Source of the DNA: CADEEL01 sp050246475
GTDB lineage: Bacteria > Pseudomonadota > Alphaproteobacteria > Caulobacterales > Aquidulcibacteraceae
Assembly: GCA_050246475.1 (NCBI GenBank)
Contig: JBFWVZ010000001.1
Span: 62,001-126,000, forward strand
Length of the DNA stretch: 64,000 nt
Reading direction: 5' to 3'
Shown here one piece after another: positions 51,985 through 60,650 of the stretch (within the stretch, counting starts at the first letter, position 1; the number at the start of each line of letters is the position of its first letter). Under the pieces are notes generated by a model. It worked only from the letters and a program-made list of their open reading frames with translations, did no database searches and was not told where the DNA came from. Both the position numbers and the translations under genes were made by a program.

Positions 51985-52424
51985 AAGCGGAAGGCCGATT
52001 CGAGCCGGACGCCTGCGGCGGGCTCTTCACCAGCCGGATTCGTCGGCGCGACGGGATCCTGGCTGACGCCGACGCTCACCTGACCGCCGACACGCACGCT
52101 CGGCGTGAATTGGTAATAGGCGCCGACCGCGGTTTCACGATCGCCGGGCACGGGCACGACCGGGGTGCGCGCCGCTTCCCGCAGGTTCACCGTCACGCCC
52201 CAACGCGTGGTCGGCTGCCAAGCCTGGACGCCGCGACGATCCTGCGGGCCGACGCCCGACAGCGTTTCCGGGGCGCCTTGGCTGTAAGTGAAGCGCTCGT
52301 ACCAGGGGACCTCGGCGCGCACCGCGTTGCGCTCCTGCACGCTTTCCTGGGCGGCCGCCGGCGCGGCGACGCCTGCGGTGACGAACACCGCGGAAGCGAA
52401 CAGAAAGGCGGACCGGAGCTGCAC
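51981..52424 (-). CDS. NtrZ-like periplasmic protein
   Basis: A 147-residue exported protein: signal peptide ending APAAAQES, then a beta-rich domain with TRWGVTVNLREA, TAVGAYYQFTPSVRVGGQVSV and the outer-membrane-like end RLESAFRF. This pattern matches my recollection of the NtrZ family, in Caulobacter an inhibitor of the NtrY kinase. GTG 52424 is chosen because AGGGG precedes it and the signal peptide begins there. The ntrYX genes are not in the window. Confidence 0.62.
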   Translation of the reverse strand: MQLRSAFLFASAVFVTAGVAAPAAAQESVQERNAVRAEVPWYERFTYSQGAPETLSGVGPQDRRGVQAWQPTTRWGVTVNLREAARTPVVPVPGDRETAVGAYYQFTPSVRVGGQVSVGVSQDPVAPTNPAGEEPAAGVRLESAFRF

Positions 52425-52667
52425 CCTTATACCCCTAACGGCCCGGTTCCCCGCGGGCCTCAAGCGCACATGTATAGCCGAGTCCGGCCTAATGCGCAGT
52501 GAAAATAAAGTCACAGGTCTATGGCGAAATCAGGAAACGGGCGAAAAATCTCGTGGTTCCCGGGCCTTGATTCCGCCGCAGCACTGCCCCCTGGCTGGCC
52601 CTTGAGGGCATGCTATAGAGCCCCGCACATCTGATTTGACGCGCCAGACTTCAAGGGGAGCGAGTTC

Positions 52668-53150
52668 ATGGGGCAGCGAGTTTTGGGAATGGCGGCGGCT
52701 GTCTTCATCGCGGCCGCGACGCTTTCCGCCTGCTCCAGCGACGGCGAAGACCGCGGACGGCTCAACCTGCCGTTCACGAACGGCGACAACGGCAACAACG
52801 CACCGGTCACGCAGGAAGGGATCGGGGTCAACGCGTTCCTCTGGCGCGCGACGCTCGACACGCTCTCGTTCATGCCGCTGGCGAGCGCCGATCCCTGGGG
52901 CGGCGTCATCATTACGGATTGGTACGTCGATCCGGCGCGCCCGAACGAGCGTTTCAAGGCGACGGTCTACATCCTCGACACACGGCTCCGGGCCGACGCG
53001 CTCAACGTCTCCGTTTTCCGGCAGACGAATGCGGGCGGGTCGTGGGTCGATGCGACCGTCAGCCCCGACACGGGGCTGCAAATCGAGAACGCGATCCTGA
53101 CGCGGGCGCGCCAACTTCGACTTTCGACGCTCAACGAAGACGAAGACTAG
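52668..53150 (+). CDS. DUF3576 lipoprotein
   Basis: A 160-residue lipoprotein: signal peptide with lipobox LSAC (Cys22), a low-complexity Asn/Gly segment, and the DUF3576 domain with GVNAFLWRATLDTLSFMPL and ADPWGGVIITDWY. It directly precedes leuS, the conserved alphaproteobacterial order DUF3576-leuS-lptE-holA, and may act in outer-membrane biogenesis; the function is not established. GGGGAG lies before ATG 52668. Confidence 0.9.
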   Translation: MGQRVLGMAAAVFIAAATLSACSSDGEDRGRLNLPFTNGDNGNNAPVTQEGIGVNAFLWRATLDTLSFMPLASADPWGGVIITDWYVDPARPNERFKATVYILDTRLRADALNVSVFRQTNAGGSWVDATVSPDTGLQIENAILTRARQLRLSTLNEDED

Positions 53151-53207
53151 GCGCCCTTTCGTTCCCGCATCGACGAGGCGCTTGGCGCCCGCCAAGCGTG
53201 AAATTTC

Positions 53208-55793
53208 ATGTCCCGCTACAATCATCGTGAGATCGAGCCGAAGTGGCGTGCGCGCTGGGAAGAGGCGCAGCTCTTCCGCGCGCTCGACCCGAAAGACGCC
53301 AAAGGCAAACCGAAAGCCTACGTCCTGGAGATGTTCCCCTACCCTTCGGGGCGCATCCATGTGGGGCACTCGCGCAATTACACGATGGGAGACGTGATTG
53401 CGCGCTTCCGGCGCGCGCAAGGCTTCAACGTGCTTCATCCGATGGGATGGGATGCGTTCGGCTTGCCGGCTGAAAACGCCGCGATGGAGCGCGGCGCGCA
53501 TCCCGCCGATTGGACGCTCGCCAATATCGAGGCGATGCGCGGACAGCTCAAATTGCTCGGTTTGGCGATCGATTGGAGCCGCGAGATCGCGACGTGCGAT
53601 CCGGCCTATTACAAGCATCAGCAAGCGATGTTCCTGGCCTTCTGGAGACAAGGCCTGGCGACGCGGCGCAAACAGAAAGTGAATTGGGATCCCGTCGATC
53701 AGACGGTGCTGGCGAACGAGCAGGTCGTTGACGGCAAGGGCTGGCGCTCGGGCGCGCCGGTCGAAACGCGCGAACTCGACCAATGGGTGTTCCGCGTTAC
53801 GGCGTATGCGGACGATTTGCTCGATGCGATCGGCGGACTCGATAAATGGCCGGACAAAGTGCGCCTGATGCAGGCGAACTGGATCGGCAAGAGCCTCGGG
53901 GCGAAGTTCCGGTTCGAGATCGTCGGCCGGGACGACACGATCGAGGTTTTCACGACGCGGCCGGATACGCTGTTCGGCGCGAGCTTCGTGGCGCTGGCGC
54001 CGGACCATCCGCTGACCAAGGCGATTGCGTCGGCGCGCCCGGATGTCGCCGATTTCGTCGCGCGCGCGGGCCAATTGGGAACGTCGGAAGCCGATATCGA
54101 GAAGGCGGAGAAGTTCGGCGTCGATCTGGGGCTCAAGGTGCGCCACCCGTTCGATCCGGATTGGGAGCTGCCGGTGTGGGCGGCGAACTTCGTGCTCTCA
54201 AGCTACGGGACGGGCGCAATTTTCGGCTCGCCGGCGGGCGATCAGCGCGATCTGGATTTCGCGCGCAAGTACGATCTGCCGGTCGCACCTGTCGTGCTGC
54301 CGCCGGGCGAAGACCCGCGCCTGCATAAGATTGACGACGTCGCCTATACGGGGCCGGGCACGACGTACAATTCACGCTTCCTGGATGGTCTGCCTACGGA
54401 CGAAGCTATCAAGGCGGCGATCGCTGAGCTGGAGAAGCGCGGCGCGGGCGAGGCGCACACGCAATATCGCCTCCGCGATTGGGGCGTTTCGCGGCAGCGC
54501 TATTGGGGCTGCCCGATCCCGATCATTCATTGCGCGGCGTGCGGGCCGGTCGGCGTGCCGGAGAAGGATTTGCCGGTCGAGCTGCCGCGCGATGTGACGT
54601 TCGACAGACCGGGCAATCCGCTGGCGCATCATCCGACGTGGAAGAACGCGCCCTGCCCTTCCTGCGGCAAGCCCGCGACGCGCGAGACCGACACGCTCGA
54701 CACGTTCGTCGATTCCTCTTGGTATTTCGCGCGGTTCACCGATCCGAAGAACGAGACGGCGGCGTTCGGCAAGAAGAAGGCGGGCTATTGGCTGCCGGTC
54801 GATCAATATGTCGGCGGCGTCGAGCACGCGGTGCTGCACCTGCTCTATTCGCGCTTCTTTACGCGCGCGATGCGCGATTGCGGGCTGATCGAGTTGGAGA
54901 GCGGCGAGCCGTTCGCCAGCCTCTTCACGCAAGGCATGGTCACGCACGAAACCTATCGGGTCGATGGGCAATGGCTGCTGCCGGAAGAGACGGAGATGCG
55001 CGAGGGCGTGCGCGTCAGCCTCGACGGCGCCAAACCTGTCGAGACCGGCGCGATCGAGAAGATGTCGAAGTCGAAGAAGAACGTTGTCGATCTCGATGCG
55101 TTCGTGACGGATTTCGGCGCCGATGTCGCGCGCTGGTTCGTGCTCTCGGATTCGCCGCCGGACCGCGACGTCGAGTGGACGGACGCGGGCGTCGAGGGCG
55201 CGTGGCGGTTCGTGCAGCGGGTTTGGGGCGCGGTCGAAGCGCATGGAGGCCCCGCGCCCAAGCCGAATGAAGCCGCGCCGGCGGGAGCCGATCAGGGCGA
55301 GGCGCTGGCGCTTCGCCAAACCGTGCACCGGGCGCTCAAGGGCGTCACGGCCGACATTGACGGCTTTCGGTTCAACGTGGCGGTCGCGCGCGCCTACGAG
55401 CTTATGAACGCGATCGCCAAGGCGAAGGGCGCGAACGACCCGGCGCACGTCTGGGCCCGGGGCGAGGCGCTCAGGCTCCTCGTGCAGATGATCGCGCCCT
55501 TCATGCCGCACCTGGCGGAGGAGAGCTGGGAGGCGCTTGGGCAGGAGGGCTTCGTGACGGCGGCGGCCTGGCCCCTCCCCGATCCGGTGCTGACGGCGGA
55601 AAGCGTCGTCACCCTGCCGGTGCAGGTGAACGGGAAGCGGCGCGCGGAAATCGCGGTCGCCAAGGGCGCGGCGGAGGACGACGTGCGCGCCCAGGCGCTC
55701 GCGCATGAGGGGGTGGCGGCTTTCCTCAGCGGCCTCACTGTCCGCAAAGTCATTGTCGTGCCGGACCGGATCGTGAATATCGTGGCCGGGTGA
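53208..55793 (+). CDS. leuS: Leucyl-tRNA synthetase
   Basis: Class I synthetase of 861 residues charging tRNA-Leu. Signature HVGH at 51-54 (PYPSGRIHVGHSRNY), the CP1 editing domain (about 220-420), WGVSRQRYWGCPIPI, a zinc-like insert (CAACG and CPSCG), and KMSKS at 618-622 (IEKMSKSKKNVVD). The C-terminal anticodon-binding and tRNA-elbow domains are complete. First gene of leuS-lptE-holA. Confidence 0.97.
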   Translation: MSRYNHREIEPKWRARWEEAQLFRALDPKDAKGKPKAYVLEMFPYPSGRIHVGHSRNYTMGDVIARFRRAQGFNVLHPMGWDAFGLPAENAAMERGAHPADWTLANIEAMRGQLKLLGLAIDWSREIATCDPAYYKHQQAMFLAFWRQGLATRRKQKVNWDPVDQTVLANEQVVDGKGWRSGAPVETRELDQWVFRVTAYADDLLDAIGGLDKWPDKVRLMQANWIGKSLGAKFRFEIVGRDDTIEVFTTRPDTLFGASFVALAPDHPLTKAIASARPDVADFVARAGQLGTSEADIEKAEKFGVDLGLKVRHPFDPDWELPVWAANFVLSSYGTGAIFGSPAGDQRDLDFARKYDLPVAPVVLPPGEDPRLHKIDDVAYTGPGTTYNSRFLDGLPTDEAIKAAIAELEKRGAGEAHTQYRLRDWGVSRQRYWGCPIPIIHCAACGPVGVPEKDLPVELPRDVTFDRPGNPLAHHPTWKNAPCPSCGKPATRETDTLDTFVDSSWYFARFTDPKNETAAFGKKKAGYWLPVDQYVGGVEHAVLHLLYSRFFTRAMRDCGLIELESGEPFASLFTQGMVTHETYRVDGQWLLPEETEMREGVRVSLDGAKPVETGAIEKMSKSKKNVVDLDAFVTDFGADVARWFVLSDSPPDRDVEWTDAGVEGAWRFVQRVWGAVEAHGGPAPKPNEAAPAGADQGEALALRQTVHRALKGVTADIDGFRFNVAVARAYELMNAIAKAKGANDPAHVWARGEALRLLVQMIAPFMPHLAEESWEALGQEGFVTAAAWPLPDPVLTAESVVTLPVQVNGKRRAEIAVAKGAAEDDVRAQALAHEGVAAFLSGLTVRKVIVVPDRIVNIVAG

Positions 55794-55804
55794 GGGAGAC
55801 TCCC

Positions 55805-56287
55805 ATGCGCGCGCTGATGATCGTTTTCGCCCTCTTCGTCGCGAGCTGCGGGTTCTCACCGCTTTATGCGCCCCAGCCGGGCGGCGGGCCGGTGATCGGG
55901 GCGGTCTCGATTCCGATGATCGAGGGCAAAGCGGGGCACGTGCTGCGCAACGAGCTCGACCGCATCCTTTCGGTTGAGCGCGGCCAAGGCGAACCGCAGA
56001 CGCTGCAGATCACATTGCGCGAACAGGTGACGCGGCTTGGCCTGCGCGTCGATGAATCGGCCAGCCGCGCCGATCTGCGGCTGACGGCGCGCTACGAGCT
56101 TTCGCAGCCCGAAGGGCAACGGCCCATCCGCGGGACGGTGCAGAGTGTCGCGACCTACGTCATCCCCACGGCCGCGTTCGGGGAGATCGCCGCGCAGGAC
56201 GATGCGCGCGAGCGTGCGGCGGAAACCCTGGCGCAACGCATCCGCGCCGATCTCGCGCTGAGGCTCGCGCGGGCGCGGCGTAGCTGA
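55805..56287 (+). CDS. lptE: LPS-assembly lipoprotein LptE
   Basis: A 160-residue outer-membrane lipoprotein that plugs LptD and helps insert lipopolysaccharide. Lipobox VASC (Cys15) followed by GFSPLYAP, the family opening after the Cys, with alternating strands typical of LptE. GAGGGAGAC precedes ATG 55805, 11 bp after leuS ends. Position between leuS and holA confirms the call. Confidence 0.88.
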   Translation: MRALMIVFALFVASCGFSPLYAPQPGGGPVIGAVSIPMIEGKAGHVLRNELDRILSVERGQGEPQTLQITLREQVTRLGLRVDESASRADLRLTARYELSQPEGQRPIRGTVQSVATYVIPTAAFGEIAAQDDARERAAETLAQRIRADLALRLARARRS

Positions 56288-56290
56288 CGC

Positions 56291-57316
56291 ATGAAGATCG
56301 CTGGCGCGGCCGCGCGGCGCTTTCTCGACAAACCCGATCCGGCGATCCGCGCCGCCCTGCTCTACGGGCCCAACCGCAGCTTCATCTCCGATGGCGCACA
56401 GGCGCTTATCTCGTTCGCGCTTAAGGGCAGCGACGATCCCTTCGCGCTCACCAAGCTGACCGACGATGAAATCAAGAAAGACAAAGCGCGCCTCGCCGAT
56501 GCGCTCGTCGCGCAATCGCTGCTCGGCGGGCCGCGCGTGGCGTGGGCGCGGATCGAGACGAGCGGTGGCGACGATGCGATTCTGGCGGCGCTCAAGGAAA
56601 TCGAGAACGGCGCCGAAGGCGCTACGTTGATCGTCGAGGCCGGCGATATCGGCGGCAGCTCGAAACTCGTGAAGGCGTTCGAAGCGGCGACGCATGCGGC
56701 GTCGATGGCGTTTTATGAAGAGACGGACGCAGAGCGCAGCGCGTTCGCACGCGCGCTCTTGAAGGATGAAGGCGTCACCGTTTCGAAGGACGCGGCCGAT
56801 GCGCTCGATGCGTTGCTGCCGGCCGATCGCGGATTGGCGCGCCAGGAGATTCAGAAGCTCGCGGCGTTCGCGCACGGATCGAAGGATGCGCTGTCGGCGG
56901 ATGCCATCAGCGCCCTCCTCCCGGACGAAGGCGAAAGCGCTCTCGATGAATCGGTGAACGCGGCTGTCTCCGGGCGCGCGGGCGAAGCGGCCGAAGCGCT
57001 GGCGCGCGTCGAAGGGCTTTCCGGCGTCTCCGCGATCAAAGCGATGGAGCGGCGCATGCTGCGCTTGCTCGAAGCGCGCACGCTGATGGATAAAGGGCTC
57101 TCGGCGCAAGACGCGGCGGGCAAGCTGCGCCCGCCGGTTTTCTGGAAAGAGCGCGACGCGTTTCAAGCGCAGCTCGCGCGTTGGCCTTCCGCGCGTGTGC
57201 TGCGCGCGCTCGATGCATTGTGGGCCGCGGAGCGCGCGGCGAAGCAAGCGCAGAGCCCGCAAGAACTTCTGGCCGCCGACGCCTTCCGCAGAATCGCCGC
57301 GCTCGCCGCGCGCTGA
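56291..57316 (+). CDS. holA: DNA polymerase III delta subunit
   Basis: Clamp-loader wrench subunit that opens the beta sliding clamp. It has 341 residues with a RecA-like fold lacking a functional ATP site: YGPNRSFISDGAQAL, then LTDDEIKKDKARLADALVAQ (long runs not shown), and the lid GLARQEIQKLAAFA. It starts 3 bp after lptE and ends the leuS operon. A GC-rich inverted repeat (57340-57359) follows. Confidence 0.92.
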   Translation: MKIAGAAARRFLDKPDPAIRAALLYGPNRSFISDGAQALISFALKGSDDPFALTKLTDDEIKKDKARLADALVAQSLLGGPRVAWARIETSGGDDAILAALKEIENGAEGATLIVEAGDIGGSSKLVKAFEAATHAASMAFYEETDAERSAFARALLKDEGVTVSKDAADALDALLPADRGLARQEIQKLAAFAHGSKDALSADAISALLPDEGESALDESVNAAVSGRAGEAAEALARVEGLSGVSAIKAMERRMLRLLEARTLMDKGLSAQDAAGKLRPPVFWKERDAFQAQLARWPSARVLRALDALWAAERAAKQAQSPQELLAADAFRRIAALAAR

Positions 57317-57389
57317 TCCCTCGATATTGCAGGGCTCCAATGCGCGCGCTTGCGCGCATCCAAACGCGCGTTTTCCGGCATCTCTCTGG

Positions 57390-57405
57390 TGTGACCGCAG
57401 TCACA
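57390..57405 (+). promoter_or_regulatory. Perfect TGTGA-N6-TCACA site
   Basis: TGTGACCGCAGTCACA is a perfect inverted repeat with the exact CRP/FNR-family half-site sequence and spacing of the E. coli CRP consensus. It lies 74 bp before the first microprotein start, a suitable place for activation or repression. A small GC hairpin (57413-57426) follows it. Which regulator binds is unknown; a Crp/Fnr-type gene is present at 13968 but has a different recognition helix from CRP. Confidence 0.55.
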
Positions 57406-57479
57406 GCCGCCAGGGGCAGCGCCCCCTAAAGTCCACTCATCGCAGAGACGCGATGAACCAAGAGCCAGGAGCCAAACAC

Positions 57480-57572
57480 ATGACCCGCCTCGTTTCCCTC
57501 GCCGCCGCCGCGTTCGCTTTCGCCGTCGTCGCGGTCCCGGTGCTGAACCAAGCCGCGCAAATCGTCGCGTAA
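57480..57572 (+). CDS. 30-residue microprotein A
   Basis: Encodes 30 residues: MTRLVSLAAAAFAF then VVAVPVLNQAAQIVA (one residue between). One hydrophobic stretch (4-20) after a single Arg suggests a signal-anchor or very short membrane protein with a polar, invariant tail NQAAQIVA. CAGGAG lies before ATG 57480; an in-frame ATG at 57453 is possible. It is paralogous to the next gene (57619) and much too short for standard gene finders. Conservation of the tail against divergence of DNA supports translation. Confidence 0.7.
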   Translation: MTRLVSLAAAAFAFAVVAVPVLNQAAQIVA

Positions 57573-57618
57573 TTCGCAGACGCCCAGCGCTTCACCAAAC
57601 ACCTTTCGGAGCTTTGCC

Positions 57619-57711
57619 ATGACCCGCATTTACTCGATGATCGCCGCCACGTTTGCGTTCGCTCTCGTCGCCGCGCCGATCGTTCACCAAGCTGCGCAGA
57701 TCGTCGCCTAA
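57619..57711 (+). CDS. 30-residue microprotein B
   Basis: Encodes 30 residues opening MTRIYSMIAATFAFALVA and ending HQAAQIVA. It aligns end to end without gaps to microprotein A: same length, same MTR start, hydrophobic core and QAAQIVA end, with many conservative changes (L/I, V/I). CGGAG lies at good distance before ATG 57619. Tandem duplication followed by divergence under protein-level selection is the simplest reading. It is followed by two hairpins, the second a strong terminator. Confidence 0.72.
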   Translation: MTRIYSMIAATFAFALVAAPIVHQAAQIVA

Positions 57712-57716
57712 TTGCT

Positions 57717-57759
57717 GAGACGCCGCGTTGGCCCACCCAACGCGGCGCTTCGGCGTCTC
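57717..57759 (+). other. Alternative hairpins after microprotein B
   Basis: A perfect 11-bp hairpin CGCCGCGTTGG/CCAACGCGGCG (57721-57747) is nested in an outer pairing GAGACGCC (57717-57724)/GGCGTCTC (57752-57759) with which it competes at four bases. It has no T-run, so it is probably a 3' structure of the microprotein mRNA. Confidence 0.55.
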
Positions 57760-57780
57760 TTACGCGACGCTCGCCACAGA

Positions 57781-57824
57781 AGAAGGGCGCGGAGCCGGCT
57801 CTCTCCGCGCCCTTCTTTTTATTT
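57781..57824 (+). terminator. Strong intrinsic terminator of the microprotein unit
   Basis: Perfect 14-bp arms AGAAGGGCGCGGAG (57781-57794) and CTCCGCGCCCTTCT (57803-57816) with an 8-base loop, followed by TTTTATTTG. The distance from microprotein B to the convergent parB gene leaves room for it. Confidence 0.88.
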
Positions 57825-57854
57825 GCGCGCCTTGGCCGTGATGCGGAGTGATGC

Positions 57855-57911
57855 GTTGAGGCGCGCCGATTGCCTGAGCCGGCCTTCGCATCGAAGCGCT
57901 CGAGCCTCATG
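57855..57911. repeat. 57-nt dispersed element, copy B
   Basis: Gap-free partner of 46691-46747 (45 of 57 identical by my count). Here the variable part forms TCGA/TCGA around AGCGC, and the outer GAGGC (57858-57862) can pair with GCCTC (57904-57908). Both copies lie just after a strong terminator. Confidence 0.65.
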
Positions 57912-57986
57912 ATCGACGTGGAGTGTTCGAGCGGCGCGTGCTCGTTTTGCTTATTTAGCTGGGGTTTGGGGACCCTGCCCGGCTGA

Positions 57987-59048
57987 TCAGAAGTCGCTGT
58001 TGAAGGGGCGCGCGGCTGTGCCGCCGGAGATGCGGCGGGCCACATCGTCCAGCTGTTCGAGCGTCTTATAAGCGATCTTCACTTCGCCCTGGCCGTTCTT
58101 GTCACTGATGGTGACTTCGAGGCCCAAGGCGTTCGAGAGATTGCGTTCAAGTTCGCGCGTGTCGGCGTCCTTCTCGATCGGCGGCGCGCTTGGGTGAACG
58201 CGGGCGCCGTCGCGCGCGTCTTTCGCGGCGGAGGCCAAGCGCTCCACCTCGCGGACGTTCAGCCCTTCGCGGATCGCTTTTTCGGCCAGACCTTGCGGAT
58301 CGGGCGCGGTCAGGATCGCGCGCGCGTGCCCGGCGCTCAGGCGCCCATCGCGCACCATGTCGAGAATTGAACCCGGCAGCGCCAGCAGACGCAGCATGTT
58401 GGCGATGTGCGGTCGGCTCTTGCCGACGACATCGGCGATTTCCTGCTGGGTGCGGGAGAACCGATCAATCAGCGCCTGATAGCCCTGCGCTTCTTCGATG
58501 GGATTCAAATCCTGGCGCTGGACGTTCTCGATGATGCCGATCTCAAGGATTTCGACTTCGTCCAGTTCGCGGATGACCGCCGGGATGGTGTGGAGGCCCG
58601 CCTTCTGGGAGGCGCGCCAGCGGCGCTCCCCAGCCACGATCTCGTAGCGCCCAGGCGCCGAAGCGATCGGGCGGACCAGGATCGGCTGCAGGATGCCATG
58701 GACGCGGATGGATTCCGCCAGCTCGTTCAGCTCCTTCTCGTCGAAGTGCTTGCGGGGCTGGTTGGGGTTGCGCTGAACCAGTTCGATCGGGATGCCGCGG
58801 GGACTGGGCTCCAGCCCCGCAGTCGGCGGCGCGGCCTGGATCGGGGCTGCGGCTTGGACCGGCGCCTGCGGTTGCTGCGGCGGCGCCTGATGGGCCGTCG
58901 GCAGCTCCACCACCTTGGCGTTCGATTCCGCCGGCGGGATCCAGGCGGGGGCGTTGGCGGGGCGGTCGCGCTGGAAATCGGCCGTGCGCACAGGCTCGCC
59001 CAGCAGCGCCGACAATCCGCGTCCCAAACCACGAGGCCGATCGTTCAT
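57987..59048 (-). CDS. parB: Chromosome-partitioning protein ParB
   Basis: CTP-dependent DNA clamp that binds parS and organises origin segregation; 353 residues. The N-terminus RPRGLGRGLSALLGEP (ParA-contact), a Pro/Gln/Ala linker, the CTPase motif GERRWRASQKAGLHTIPAV, the helix-turn-helix (QQEIADVVGKSRPHIANML) and the C-terminal dimerisation domain are all present. GGAG precedes ATG 59048. A perfect palindrome lies in the parA-parB gap. Confidence 0.96.
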   Translation of the reverse strand: MNDRPRGLGRGLSALLGEPVRTADFQRDRPANAPAWIPPAESNAKVVELPTAHQAPPQQPQAPVQAAAPIQAAPPTAGLEPSPRGIPIELVQRNPNQPRKHFDEKELNELAESIRVHGILQPILVRPIASAPGRYEIVAGERRWRASQKAGLHTIPAVIRELDEVEILEIGIIENVQRQDLNPIEEAQGYQALIDRFSRTQQEIADVVGKSRPHIANMLRLLALPGSILDMVRDGRLSAGHARAILTAPDPQGLAEKAIREGLNVREVERLASAAKDARDGARVHPSAPPIEKDADTRELERNLSNALGLEVTISDKNGQGEVKIAYKTLEQLDDVARRISGGTAARPFNSDF

Positions 59049-59095
59049 GGGTAGTGCTCCAACGGCGCAGTTGATTCGCCGGTATGACCTCGATC

Positions 59096-59120
59096 TGAAT
59101 CGGCAATACTTGCCGATTCA
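59096..59120. promoter_or_regulatory. Perfect palindrome between parA and parB
   Basis: TGAATCGGCAA and TTGCCGATTCA form perfect 11-bp arms around TAC, 48 bp before the parB start. There is no T-run on either strand, so an operator or an mRNA stem in the parB leader is more likely than a terminator. Confidence 0.55.
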
Positions 59121-59160
59121 CTAAAACCTCTTGACGTTTCAGGGACTCAAGTCGCTCGAC

Positions 59161-59949
59161 TTACGCGGCCTTGAGCCCCTCCTCCCGCGCAATCATCTCG
59201 CGAGCCAGTGAAATATAGGCCTGCGAGCCAGGCGCCGCCTGATCATAGACGATGGCGGGCAGGCCGTGGCTGGGCGCCTCCGAGAGGCGGACGTTTCTCG
59301 GTATGACCGTGTCGTACACCTTGGCGCCCAGGTGGCCTCGGACTTCGGTGGCGACCTGCTCGGACAATACCGTGCGCTTGTCGTGCATGGTGAGGACGAC
59401 GCCCTGGATATCCAAGCTTGGATTGAGGTTCGCACGGACCGCCTCGATGGTCTGCAGCAGCTGGGCCAGCCCTTCGAGGGCGAAGAACTCGCATTGGAGC
59501 GGGACGAGCACGCCGTCCGCCGCGGTCAGCGCGTTGACCGTCAGGATGTTCAGCGAGGGCGGACAATCGATCAGCATGTAGTCGAACTTCTCGGCCGCAT
59601 CGGCGCGGAAGCCGCCGACAGCGTCGCGGAGCCGGTGCTGGGGGCGCAGGCCCGCCATGAGCTCGGTTTCGACGCCGGAGAGGTTGGCGTGGCCGGGCAC
59701 GATGTGGAGGTTCGGGACCTTCGTGGGAGTGATGGCCGCGCCCAGGGGCCGGGCGCCGACCAGAACTTCATAGGCCGTCACGTCCCGCTCGCCGGGCTGG
59801 ATGTCGATGCCGGTGGAGGCGTTGCCCTGGGGGTCGGTGTCGAAGATGACGACCTTCTTGCCAGTGGCGGCCAGGGCCGTGCCCAGATTGATGGCGGTGG
59901 TGGTTTTGCCCACCCCGCCCTTCTGGTTGGCGATCGCCAGAACCCGCAT
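59161..59949 (-). CDS. parA: Chromosome-partitioning ATPase ParA
   Basis: Deviant Walker A ATPase of 262 residues that drives ParB-parS complexes apart. The signature KGGVGKTTTAINLGTALA is at residues 10-27, with FDTDPQGNASTGI, the switch LIDCPPSLNILTVNAL and GVVLTMHDKRTVLSEQV. GAGGAG precedes ATG 59949; it starts 4 bp after rsmG ends. Confidence 0.97.
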   Translation of the reverse strand: MRVLAIANQKGGVGKTTTAINLGTALAATGKKVVIFDTDPQGNASTGIDIQPGERDVTAYEVLVGARPLGAAITPTKVPNLHIVPGHANLSGVETELMAGLRPQHRLRDAVGGFRADAAEKFDYMLIDCPPSLNILTVNALTAADGVLVPLQCEFFALEGLAQLLQTIEAVRANLNPSLDIQGVVLTMHDKRTVLSEQVATEVRGHLGAKVYDTVIPRNVRLSEAPSHGLPAIVYDQAAPGSQAYISLAREMIAREEGLKAA

Positions 59950-59953
59950 GGCC

Positions 59954-60637
59954 CTACTCCTCTCTCAATTCCCCTGTCCGGCGAATCCGGACGATGCGGG
60001 CGCGTGGATCGGAGAGCGACTCCAACACGTCCGCGGTCAGACCCTCGAATTCCGGAAGACCGGACGCCCCACCCACCGGGGCAAACCCCGCCTCGGCGAG
60101 TTCAGATGCATAGTCCGCCCCCTTCGGGAAGAGGCCCACTGCGCCGCGATCGAGCCAAGGCTTGGCAGAGAGGATGAGTCGCTTCAAGGGCGCGAGGGCG
60201 CGGGCCGTGCAGACGTCATAGGATTGCTCAGGATTTCCGGGGCTTAGCGCTTCGAGCTTCTGATGGAGGACCCTGGCGGGCGCGCCCGTCTCGCGGACGG
60301 CCTCGCGGAGGAAGGCGGCCCTTTTAGCGTTCTGCTCGACCAGATCGACGCGGACGCCCTCCCCGCGCTCGGCCAGGCAGACCGCCACCACCAGGCCGGG
60401 GAAGCCGGCGCCCGACCCCAGATCGAGCCAGAGGTTGGCGTTGGCCGGGGCGTGGCGGAGGAGCTGGGCGCTGTCGAGCGCGTGGCGGCGCCAGTAGTGC
60501 TCGAGTTCGCCGGGGCCGATCAGGTTGATCCGCGGGGCCCAGGCGGCGAGCAGACGCTCATGGGTTAAGAGGCGTTCGGCTGTTTCCTGTGAAACGCCGG
60601 CGTCGATTCGGAAGCGGGTCGAATCGTAGGCGCTCAC
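59954..60637 (-). CDS. rsmG: 16S rRNA (guanine-527-N7)-methyltransferase
   Basis: GidB/RsmG methyltransferase of about 227 residues that methylates G527 of 16S rRNA; its loss gives low-level streptomycin resistance in many bacteria. SAM motif LWLDLGSGAGFPGLVVAV, then VDLVEQNAKRAAFLREAV and TARALAPLKRLIL. GTG 60637 is chosen because the family N-terminus follows. It is in the canonical mnmG-rsmG-parA-parB order. A ParB-site-like palindrome lies inside its 5' end. Confidence 0.95.
   Translation of the reverse strand: MSAYDSTRFRIDAGVSQETAERLLTHERLLAAWAPRINLIGPGELEHYWRRHALDSAQLLRHAPANANLWLDLGSGAGFPGLVVAVCLAERGEGVRVDLVEQNAKRAAFLREAVRETGAPARVLHQKLEALSPGNPEQSYDVCTARALAPLKRLILSAKPWLDRGAVGLFPKGADYASELAEAGFAPVGGASGLPEFEGLTADVLESLSDPRARIVRIRRTGELREE
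60581..60596. promoter_or_regulatory. Weak ParB-site-like palindrome in rsmG
   Basis: TGTTTCCTGTGAAACG matches the parS consensus TGTTTCACGTGAAACA at 13 of 16 positions, with intact GTTTC/GAAAC arms but an altered centre. It is the weakest of the four candidates. Confidence 0.35.
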
Positions 60638-60650
60638 GCGCGCTTGGCCC

